A stretch of 8,897 bases of DNA, taken from the NCBI GenBank assembly GCA_009778535.1, contig WRJP01000075.1:1-8897 (forward strand). Direction: 5' to 3'. This document shows positions 1 through 5,763 of the stretch, piece by piece; position 1 is the stretch's first letter; each line of letters begins with the position of its first letter. The position numbers were made by a program, and so were the translations under genes. The stretch is from Propionibacteriaceae bacterium. GTDB lineage: Bacteria > Actinomycetota > Actinomycetes > Propionibacteriales > Propionibacteriaceae. The notes under the pieces were generated by a model. The model was not told where the DNA came from, made no database searches, and worked only from the letters and a program-made list of their open reading frames with translations.

Positions 1-872
1 GGATGCCGGTGGATCAATACATCGGCGGGGTGGAGCACGCCATTTTGCATCTGCTGTATTCAAGGTTCTTCACCAAGGTGCTCTACGACATGGGATACGT
101 CGGGTTCACCGAACCATTCGTGCGGCTGCTGAATCAGGGTCAAGTCATTAACCAGGGCAAAGCGATGAGTAAATCGTTGGGCAATGGTGTCGATTTGGGC
201 GAGCAGATCGACAAATACGGCGTGGATGCCATCCGAACAACTGTAGTTTTTGCCGGTCCTCCTGAAGACGATATCGACTGGGCTGACGTCTCCCCCGCAT
301 CATCGCTGCGTTTTTTGCAGCGGGCATATCGGCTGGCACGCGATGTGGCCAGTCCAGTAGGAACCGATTTCGCCGCTGGCGATCTTGAACTGCGTCGCGT
401 CGTTCACCGCGCAATCGCCGCTATGACTGAATCATTGGAAGCGCACCGTTTCAACGTGACGGTGGCTCGCATCATGGAATTGGTGAACGCAGCCCGAAAA
501 GCCATCGACTCTGGCCAAGGTGCCGCCGATCCGGCTGTGCGGGAAGCCGCTGAAGCCGTCACTATCGCGCTGTCGCTGGTGGCACCTTATATCAGTGAGG
601 AAATGTGGGAACTCCTGGGGCATTCGCCATCGGTAGCTAACGCGAAATGGCCTATAGCTGACCCGGAACTGCTAGTACAGGAGTCCGTTACTTGCGTGGT
701 GCAAGTCCAAGGAAAGGTTCGCGCCAAATTAGACGTTCCACCACAGATAGACGAGGACGCCCTGACCGCGCTGGCGCTGGCTGATGAGGGCGTGCAGCGA
801 GCCTTGGATGGAAGGAACATCGCCAAAGTCGTCGTCAGAGCCCCGAAACTGGTATCAATCGTCCCCGAGTGA
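1..872 (+). CDS. leuS: Leucyl-tRNA synthetase, C-terminal part (5' end outside window)
   Basis: Class I aminoacyl-tRNA synthetase that charges tRNA-Leu with leucine in the cytoplasm. The reading frame is open from the window edge (codon phase starts at base 3), so the 289 visible residues are the end of a longer protein. Visible in order: the end of the catalytic Rossmann fold with the LeuRS-type stretch MPVDQYIGGVEHAILHLLY; the signature loop MSKS at visible residues 55-58 (bases 165-176); the stretch GPPEDDIDW before the helical anticodon-binding domain (about 100-225); and the small C-terminal tRNA-binding domain (about 228-289) with CVVQVQGKVRAKLDVP. Two oddities: the usual KMSKS reads AMSKS, and only about seven residues separate the NQG element from this loop, so the leucine-specific domain found there in the E. 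coli enzyme is absent. Both seem to be features of a short actinobacterial LeuRS form (recalled, not searched). The stop is TGA at 870-872, and the gene converges with the hydrolase gene downstream. Confidence 0.96.
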   Translation, partial: MPVDQYIGGVEHAILHLLYSRFFTKVLYDMGYVGFTEPFVRLLNQGQVINQGKAMSKSLGNGVDLGEQIDKYGVDAIRTTVVFAGPPEDDIDWADVSPASSLRFLQRAYRLARDVASPVGTDFAAGDLELRRVVHRAIAAMTESLEAHRFNVTVARIMELVNAARKAIDSGQGAADPAVREAAEAVTIALSLVAPYISEEMWELLGHSPSVANAKWPIADPELLVQESVTCVVQVQGKVRAKLDVPPQIDEDALTALALADEGVQRALDGRNIAKVVVRAPKLVSIVPE

Positions 873-1038
873 GCGACTGGCCGAGTCTCGCCGATTGAGT
901 GCAAGTCGCAGACTTGTGTACGCCGCCGGGAGCACTCTCCTATGTGACAAATCCAGACCGGCTCCGTGTCACCATGAAGTCGGGCTCAAGCCATGACAGT
1001 CAAAATAGGTCAGACCCTTAAGGTCGTACGGTTGAGAA
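873..1038. other. Convergent intergenic spacer leuS / MBL hydrolase
   Basis: This 166-base spacer separates two convergent genes, so terminators would be expected here. A perfect 6-base dyad with a 3-base loop, CAAGTC-GCA-GACTTG, sits at 902-916, and a looser one, GTGACA...TGTCAC, spans 944-972. Neither is followed by a T-run on either strand, so no intrinsic terminator can be called. No gene is seen. Confidence 0.5.
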
Positions 1039-1680
1039 TCACTTAAACTCGACTGTGTTGCCGTCGCGCATGTCGATCAGCTTGGCCGGACTCATCGCTG
1101 CTAACCGTTCAAAAACGAGATCCCAGCCGCGTTCGTTCAATAGACCTTCGTGGATTAAGAAACCGAAATCTGCGTATACGGCTCGCGTAAAATCAATGGT
1201 CTTTTTCATGGCTGCCCAGGGCGCATACGCTGGGATAGCCAGCACGTCTACACCTTGCGGGATTGATTTCAGCGAATCGCCAGGATGGAAGAAACGCGGT
1301 TCGCCCTCGGCGCTGACCACAAATCCGACATTTCCAATACGTGGAATGTCACGATGAATCACCGCATGTAATCCGCCTACTGCGTCAACATGAACCCCGC
1401 TAAACTCGACACTAGTTTCGGCATCGAAAACAATAGCGCCTGGAAGATCGTAGGCTTGATCAACTTGTGGCTCGACATAAAGTTTGGCAGCAGGGTTCGC
1501 CTCCAGCAGTGCAGGCAACCACTTCATGTCGATGTGGTCGGGATGCAAATGCGTTACGAAGATCGCGTCCAAGTCTTTCAGTCCATGCCAAGCATCAGAC
1601 ATGTTTCCCGGATCGACAAGAATGCGCAGGTCTGCAACTTCCAGCAATACCGCAGCATGTCCCAGATGAGTCAGCTTCAT
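1039..1680 (-). CDS. Metallo-beta-lactamase-fold metal-dependent hydrolase
   Basis: A 213-residue single-domain protein of the MBL superfamily, close to the UlaG/UPF0173-like short hydrolases. Visible metal ligands: the HxHxDH motif at residues 44-49 (T-H-L-H-P-D-H), a third histidine candidate at H105 or H109, the bridging aspartate in HPGD (D135), and the late histidine H177 in LIHEG. The N-terminal HLGHA strand and the DPG turn (residues 23-25) are also typical. A two-zinc or iron/manganese hydrolase is expected. The substrate cannot be read from the sequence. There is no signal peptide, so it is probably cytoplasmic. The ATG at 1680 is chosen because GGAG lies six bases upstream (1687-1690); an in-frame TTG at 1692 would add four residues and overlap that site. 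The start overlaps the aroQ stop as ATGA, so the two genes are probably co-transcribed and translationally coupled. Confidence 0.88.
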   Translation of the reverse strand: MKLTHLGHAAVLLEVADLRILVDPGNMSDAWHGLKDLDAIFVTHLHPDHIDMKWLPALLEANPAAKLYVEPQVDQAYDLPGAIVFDAETSVEFSGVHVDAVGGLHAVIHRDIPRIGNVGFVVSAEGEPRFFHPGDSLKSIPQGVDVLAIPAYAPWAAMKKTIDFTRAVYADFGFLIHEGLLNERGWDLVFERLAAMSPAKLIDMRDGNTVEFK

Positions 1681-2126
1681 TCCCTGCTCCAAACTTCAAG
1701 TTTTTCAATAACATAATCCAATGCCATGCCATACCCATATGCCCCGAAGCCAGTCAACACTGCGACTGCCAAATCCGATAGGAATGAATGCCGTCTGAAA
1801 TCTTCGCGGGCGTACACATTTGAAATATGTACTTCGACAAAGGGGATTTTCACACTGGCGAAAGCGTCACGCAAAACCACAGACGTATGGGTTAATGCCC
1901 CAGGGTTGATGATTATGAAACGTACTCGATCAGCTTTTGCTTGGTAAAGTCGGTCAACGATCTCACCCTCATGGTTGCTCTGAAAAGGTGCTACGGCAAT
2001 CCCAGCCGCAGCACCTTGAGCTACCAATCCAGCCTCAATGTCCGCCAGAGTTGCCGACCCGTAAATCTCTGGTTCGCGCTGCCCTAACGCATTCAGATTT
2101 GGGCCGTTGATTACGAGAACGTCCAT
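1677..2126 (-). CDS. aroQ: Type II 3-dehydroquinate dehydratase
   Basis: Catalyses dehydration of 3-dehydroquinate to 3-dehydroshikimate, the third step of the shikimate pathway to chorismate and aromatic amino acids; the type II enzyme is a cytoplasmic dodecamer. The 149-residue product matches the family's usual length of about 145-150. Key elements: NGPNLNALGQREPEIYG (residues 7-23), holding N10, R17 and the catalytic tyrosine Y22; FQSNHEGEIVD (48-58); INPGALTHTS (73-82); and EVHISN (98-103) with the catalytic histidine H100, followed by R107 and R111. The ATG at 2126 is chosen because the conserved N-terminal strand MDVLVINGPN starts there. The frame stays open upstream to 2195, but that extension is not family-like. 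AAGGG at 2129-2133 is a weak ribosome site with very short spacing. The stop overlaps the start of the following MBL hydrolase. No other shikimate gene is in the window. Confidence 0.96.
   Translation of the reverse strand: MDVLVINGPNLNALGQREPEIYGSATLADIEAGLVAQGAAAGIAVAPFQSNHEGEIVDRLYQAKADRVRFIIINPGALTHTSVVLRDAFASVKIPFVEVHISNVYAREDFRRHSFLSDLAVAVLTGFGAYGYGMALDYVIEKLEVWSRE
1687..1690 (-). promoter_or_regulatory. Ribosome binding site of the MBL hydrolase, inside aroQ
   Basis: GGAG on the minus strand lies six bases upstream of the ATG at 1680 and within the last codons of aroQ. It decides the hydrolase start in favour of 1680 over the in-frame TTG at 1692, which would place the site inside the gene. 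Confidence 0.6.
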
Positions 2127-2466
2127 AGCCCTTAGTGTAGTGAGAATTGCAGCGCCACGTCGATTGAGTAGGAACCTCTGGTTCCGTATAGACACAGAGT
2201 GACAGCAGGGGTCGGTGTGGTCGCCCTCCGTCGTACTGCGTCGCCTGTCGCAGGATCGATACTCCGATCAAAGATCGGCGGCAATCAGCAGGGTTGGAGT
2301 GCTTCAATCTTCACAAGAATGTTTACATATGCTTCTGTTGGACATTTACTATGAATCAACTCGAAGTTTTGACTTAATCAATTTACGCATTAGTATTTGG
2401 GATTGTGTCGCATAACTTGGTCTATGCGCCTACACCCTAATAATTACAAGAAAGTACAGTTCCAAG
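2127..2466. other. Divergent intergenic region aroQ / lipoprotein with small dyads
   Basis: These 340 bases separate the divergent starts of aroQ and the lipoprotein gene. No convincing gene was found in any frame. The half next to aroQ is G+C-rich and carries three short perfect dyads with 3-base loops: GGAACC-TCT-GGTTCC (2171-2185), CCTG-TCG-CAGG (2244-2254) and CCGATC-AAA-GATCGG (2264-2278). The half next to the lipoprotein gene is A+T-rich and holds a plausible promoter at 2369-2396. No clear promoter was found for aroQ. The dyads might be operators or transcript hairpins, but the sequence alone does not decide. Confidence 0.55.
2369..2396 (+). promoter_or_regulatory. Candidate housekeeping promoter for the lipoprotein gene
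   Basis: TTGACT at 2369-2374 matches five of six bases of the -35 consensus. TAGTAT at 2391-2396 matches four of six -10 bases, with a 16-base spacer. Transcription would start near 2403 and give a leader of about 64 bases before the ATG at 2467. A weaker alternative pair (TTGGTC near 2417 with TAATAA near 2438) lies downstream. Confidence 0.42.
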
Positions 2467-3153
2467 ATGAAAAGACTGCCATTAATACTCATTGCTGGCG
2501 TAGCAGCGCTGACTCTCACAGCCTGCGCCCCAACGCTCGAGCCATCACCACCCGCAGCGCCAGCACCGACCGAATCGCAGACTGCGGATCCGATGCCTAC
2601 CGAAACGCCATCACTTCCTGCTCAACCCGAACCAACTGAAGACCCGACACCCCCCTCAGCGCCAGGTTCGGCGTCAGACTACACTCCGCCAGGAACCACC
2701 TTGCAGTTCGGCGCGACTGGAACATTCCCATGGGCACCCATAGGCGGAGACCTTACAGCAGTGCAGATCACCCCACTCGAAGTGGTGACGGGTTCTCAGG
2801 CAGACTTCGAAGTGTTTGACGAAAAGACACGGGCACAACTGTCAAACATGACACCATACTATTTGATGATTGAAGCCAAAGCTGACCCTTCACTCGCATA
2901 TGTGAGTATTAGCTCTTCATACATCAAATTATTTGATCAAGATGGCGACAGGATTAGTCCCATGATCATTTTTGGCGGTGGCTTGGACTCGTGCAAAGAG
3001 GAGAATGTCCCCAAAGACGGCTCCACCTTCAAAACCTGCATACCCTTTTACGGGACTTCAGCACAAACGCCAGCCGGTGCCAGGTGGGATGCCGACTATG
3101 ACGAAGGTAAGTACTCGTCTTTCGGTGGCAATCCGGTTGATTGGAAAATCTGA
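2467..3153 (+). CDS. Putative lipoprotein, unrecognised extracytoplasmic domain
   Basis: A 228-residue secreted lipoprotein. The N-terminus has basic residues (MKR), a hydrophobic core and the lipobox L-T-A-C, with the lipidated cysteine at residue 20, so signal peptidase II processing and anchoring to the outer face of the membrane are expected. Residues 21 to about 77 form a low-complexity linker rich in Pro, Thr, Ser, Ala and Glu, typical of actinobacterial lipoproteins crossing the wall. The remainder (about 80-228) is a compact beta-rich domain. C176 and C191 lie 15 residues apart and could form a disulfide. I do not recognise a named family; a DUF4352-like immunoglobulin-type fold is possible but not shown. 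The ribosome site is weak (AAGAAAG about 12 bases upstream). The gene stands alone, converging on the murJ operon. Its last codons and stop lie within that operon's terminator hairpin. Confidence 0.85.
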   Translation: MKRLPLILIAGVAALTLTACAPTLEPSPPAAPAPTESQTADPMPTETPSLPAQPEPTEDPTPPSAPGSASDYTPPGTTLQFGATGTFPWAPIGGDLTAVQITPLEVVTGSQADFEVFDEKTRAQLSNMTPYYLMIEAKADPSLAYVSISSSYIKLFDQDGDRISPMIIFGGGLDSCKEENVPKDGSTFKTCIPFYGTSAQTPAGARWDADYDEGKYSSFGGNPVDWKI

Positions 3154-3171
3154 CGGGGAAGCCCCGTCAGA
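3145..3171 (-). terminator. Intrinsic terminator of the murJ-ydbS-ydbT operon
   Basis: A perfect 10-base stem (TCTGACGGGG / CCCCGTCAGA, plus-strand bases 3149-3158 and 3162-3171) with a 3-base loop. On the minus strand it is followed directly by TTTT (3148-3145), giving the hairpin plus T-run form about 19 bases past the stop of the large PH-domain gene. On the plus strand no T-run follows, so it is a weaker candidate for the lipoprotein gene, although the stem still covers that gene's stop codon. Confidence 0.8.
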
Positions 3172-3189
3172 CCCGACCCTGCCAGCCAA

Positions 3190-5196
3190 CTAGGTTGCGC
3201 TGGACGACGCTGTGGGTCTAATCCAATCTAGGTAGGCGCTGGCTTCTTCGACGCTCAAGTCGCGCAGGACTGTCTTTGTACCGCCTACTCCTGCGGCAGT
3301 CACAGCACCGATAGAAGCGACATGCGACAGTCGCTGGAACGGATTTTGCCGAGTCTGCGCCCACTGGATTCTGCGTTTGGCGATTATCATCGAAGAAACA
3401 GAGAAATATCCGCTGCGAATGGTAAGCATCCCAGTGTTATAGGCGTAGGCAGCTTGCCGGTACCAGAGCACCGCCGCAACACTGCGACCAATGGTGAACA
3501 CACCCAGCAGCACCCAGAGCAAGCTGACTATCCACGAGTAGTCCGAATCGGTGAATTCTGCGGGACTTAGGTTGATGCCCGCAGTTACAACAGCAGCTAC
3601 GGCAGCGAAAAACACTGCGAAAATGCCAACATGACGAATTAGCACTCGGCGCAACGCCACCGGAGGCAGCCGCCGGAACTCCCCTTCGGTGCAGCGACCG
3701 TCGAATTCGGGAACCATCTGATGCAAGATGGATTCGACGCTAGATAGTTTGATAAAGGGGTGGATGATCAAACCCTTGGAGAGAGCCGCCTGCGCCCCTT
3801 TTTTGTTCTGGTTATTTTGTAGCGTATCGACCGTATGCAGCCGTAACTCCCCATAACCCATAAGTCGTCGGATCGCACCCTGCCTGATTTCGAGAGACTG
3901 AATCCGATTGATAGACACTCCCTTGTATTGGCGCGACAGCAGTCCCATTTCTACTTCGATTCGCCCTCCGCGGCGACGCGCCTTGAATCCACCAAACTGA
4001 ACGGCTGTGCCGAAAATCCCTGATACAAACACGACCAAGGCGAAAAAAATCAACCCACCTGCAATCATCGGAACCACGATGTCGGTAATCACGCCTCCCG
4101 CCCCGCGTGGAAAGGCTCGCTCAAGATCGAATAGGCTCGCTATCGACCCCAGCTGGGTCAGTCCAACGATCAGAAATACCGTGAACAAGATATTGTGATC
4201 GCCAGCTAATGCCGTGAGGAATATTTCCTTGGCAGACAGGGAGTATTCGCACTCAATCGGAGCAGTCTCGTCATAGTCGTCTGCGAACAAGCCCCGCATA
4301 CCACCAAGACTGTCCCCAACTTGGCGCACGAGGGGATCAACTCCGCCTGGAATAGCTTGAGCAGGCTGTGCAAACGGTAAAGCCACGCCTGGCACCATGG
4401 GTGAAGCCGCTGCTGATTGTTGTACCGCACTCTTTTTACGGGTGAATACCTCAACGCGGAATGCCTCAGCTTGAGAAAGTTTCAATGCCGGAATCACAGC
4501 AGCTTTGTTGGCTGCACCGCCCGCCGTCTCGATCTTTAACCGCACGATACCTAACACCCGTTGCGGAATGCCCGCGCTGAAATCGATGGATTGAACGCGC
4601 TGGAATGGGATATGCGTTTGCTTTTTAAAGAGGATTCCGGAATAGATGTGAATATCGCTGTCAGTGATTTCCCAACGGAACCGCTTGTAGTAGATGTAGG
4701 AGATCGTCATGGTGATAGCCAGCAAGCCAATGAAACTGCCGATCAAGATTACGACTAGCTGAAGGCCATTGCCGCTAATTAGCATCGCTTCCACAACCGC
4801 ACCAAATACCGTAACGAATCCGAGCAGCATGATAGCGAAAGTCACCCCGATTCCGTTCATCACGACGTAGGAAGGATGCATGTGGTGCGCGCCTGGTTCG
4901 ATCGGTGTTTTTACCGCTGGCTGTTGCGGTGGCAAATACGGAGTTTGTCCACCGGCAGGAAGCTGTTGCGGCGGCAAATACTGGGGTTGCCAGCCAGGTG
5001 GAGGCTGTTGCGGCGGGTACTGCGGGTTCCAACCAGCCACAGGCTGTTGGGATGCTGGTTGCGGTTGCCAGTTTGGGGGCGGTTGTTGTGGAGGCAGATA
5101 CTGTGGTTGTCCGCTTGGCGAAAGTGGTGGTTGCCGATGGACGTCGGGCGGTGGAGCATCGGCTCCTGGTAGTTGGTTAGCGTGCGGGTCAGACAT
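3190..5196 (-). CDS. YdbT-like membrane protein with three bacterial PH (bPH2/DUF304) domains
   Basis: A 668-residue integral membrane protein built from three repeats of a transmembrane pair followed by a bPH2 (DUF304) domain. Membrane segments: about 112-138 and 145-170; 325-350 and 370-400; 518-540 and 555-580. PH-like domains: about 172-252, 408-495 and 583-660; the first two show the family pattern of a short strand, G-[IL]-[LF], then I-x-x-x-R-[VI]-Q-S (HIPFQRVQSID at 195-205, SINRIQSLE at 428-436), and the third has the variant IAKRRIQWAQ (605-614). Residues 1 to about 105 are a Pro/Gln/Tyr-rich cytosolic tail. A low-complexity loop (about 256-312) separates units one and two. In Bacillus the YdbS/YdbT pair belongs to an envelope-stress regulon and contributes to resistance to antimicrobial peptides; the molecular role is unknown. 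The ATG at 5196 overlaps the ydbS-like stop by eight bases; a TTG at 5208 would add four residues. Confidence 0.88.
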   Translation of the reverse strand: MSDPHANQLPGADAPPPDVHRQPPLSPSGQPQYLPPQQPPPNWQPQPASQQPVAGWNPQYPPQQPPPGWQPQYLPPQQLPAGGQTPYLPPQQPAVKTPIEPGAHHMHPSYVVMNGIGVTFAIMLLGFVTVFGAVVEAMLISGNGLQLVVILIGSFIGLLAITMTISYIYYKRFRWEITDSDIHIYSGILFKKQTHIPFQRVQSIDFSAGIPQRVLGIVRLKIETAGGAANKAAVIPALKLSQAEAFRVEVFTRKKSAVQQSAAASPMVPGVALPFAQPAQAIPGGVDPLVRQVGDSLGGMRGLFADDYDETAPIECEYSLSAKEIFLTALAGDHNILFTVFLIVGLTQLGSIASLFDLERAFPRGAGGVITDIVVPMIAGGLIFFALVVFVSGIFGTAVQFGGFKARRRGGRIEVEMGLLSRQYKGVSINRIQSLEIRQGAIRRLMGYGELRLHTVDTLQNNQNKKGAQAALSKGLIIHPFIKLSSVESILHQMVPEFDGRCTEGEFRRLPPVALRRVLIRHVGIFAVFFAAVAAVVTAGINLSPAEFTDSDYSWIVSLLWVLLGVFTIGRSVAAVLWYRQAAYAYNTGMLTIRSGYFSVSSMIIAKRRIQWAQTRQNPFQRLSHVASIGAVTAAGVGGTKTVLRDLSVEEASAYLDWIRPTASSSAT
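4921..5112 (-). repeat. Coding tandem repeat, Pro/Gln-rich (PQYLPPQQ units)
   Basis: Imperfect repeats in the 5' part of the large PH-domain gene encode residues 29-92. Units based on PQYLPPQQ or PQYPPQQ, alternating with P-x-GW or NW-Q-P linkers, recur about four times; on the plus strand this appears as repeated tgttgcggcggcaaata-like blocks. The segment is probably disordered and cytosolic, and may vary in copy number between strains. Confidence 0.7.
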
Positions 5197-5707
5197 CTTC
5201 TTGCGCAATCCGAGTCAGAACCGCCACATGGTCGCGCAGTGCGTCAGCTTCGGCAACAGCCAAACCTGGGATTGTGTGCTCTCCAGCGGCCGTGGAGACA
5301 GTCAGTGATGCCAACCCATTCGCGCGCAGGATCGGCCCTTGTCGAGTCTCAACGTTTTGTACCCTGATCAGCGGGATTATCAAACGCTTGCGCCAGAAGA
5401 TTCCTTTATGAATGTCGATTTCTGCGTCCAGCACTTCAAATCCCCACTGAATCCAACGGATTTTCGGAACAATGACGACAAAAACGACTAGAGCTGCAAC
5501 AACGGCAACCAGGAGACTAATCAGTATTACACCTAGAACAGCGGCAAGCGGGTCGCCTTCCAAGGCACCGCCTACTCCGAGCGTGAAAGCAACAATCCCA
5601 AAAGGTATGATGAAGAACGCACCCCAAATCACCACATTTATTAAGGCGCTTAGCCGCCAGACTCGTGTTATTCGTTTGTCTAACTTTCGAGAAGGTAATG
5701 CTCTCAT
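5189..5707 (-). CDS. YdbS-like small membrane protein with one bacterial PH (bPH2/DUF304) domain
   Basis: A 172-residue protein with a basic N-terminus (1-18), two membrane segments (about 21-45 and 54-82) and one bPH2/DUF304 domain (about 85-165). Conserved features are W-x-x-W-x-F at 85-90, the strand EIDIHKGIFWRKRLIIPLIRVQ split across 96-117 with the family's I-P-x-x-R-V-Q-N element (111-118), and G-L-A-S-L-T-V-S (131-138). The small-then-large gene order matches the ydbS-ydbT arrangement of Firmicutes, so the two products probably form a membrane complex with PH domains in the cytoplasm. The ATG at 5707 lies 55 bases after the murJ stop; its ribosome site is weak (AAGGA about 13 bases upstream). 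The ATG is also embedded in the stop of a 19-codon open frame starting on the murJ stop. The gene overlaps the next one by eight bases. Confidence 0.87.
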   Translation of the reverse strand: MRALPSRKLDKRITRVWRLSALINVVIWGAFFIIPFGIVAFTLGVGGALEGDPLAAVLGVILISLLVAVVAALVVFVVIVPKIRWIQWGFEVLDAEIDIHKGIFWRKRLIIPLIRVQNVETRQGPILRANGLASLTVSTAAGEHTIPGLAVAEADALRDHVAVLTRIAQEDV

Positions 5708-5763
5708 ATGCCGTCTTTCATCCTTCGGTCGAATAATTCCACCTCAAGCCTAGCGATGATCAT
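5704..5763 (-). other. 19-codon open frame bridging murJ and the ydbS-like gene
   Basis: Its ATG (5763-5761) shares one base with the murJ stop (TGATG). Its TGA (5706-5704) overlaps the ydbS-like ATG as ATGA. It fills the whole intergenic gap in one frame and encodes a short charged peptide starting MIIARLEVEL. It has no recognisable homology and no strong ribosome site of its own. It could be a real coupling leader or chance. Confidence 0.25.

Noticed and set aside
148..623. Minus-strand open frames opposite leuS
   Set aside because: Shadows of the conserved leuS coding frame.
902..916. CAAGTC-GCA-GACTTG hairpin as leuS terminator
   Set aside because: The stem is only six bases and no T-run follows on either strand.
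2171..2185. GGAACC dyad as an ECF sigma-factor -35 element or a tRNA arm
   Set aside because: No matching -10 at the right spacing could be found on either strand, and no cloverleaf can be drawn around it.
2035..2307. A 90-codon minus-strand frame across the aroQ start and the intergenic region
   Set aside because: It overlaps aroQ in another frame and has the composition of random translation, with no ribosome site or recognisable motif.
4876..5308. Several overlapping plus-strand open frames rich in Cys, Gly, Trp and Arg
   Set aside because: They are antisense to the Pro/Gln-rich repeat of the large PH-domain gene; their composition is the mirror of those repeated codons and none resembles a protein family.
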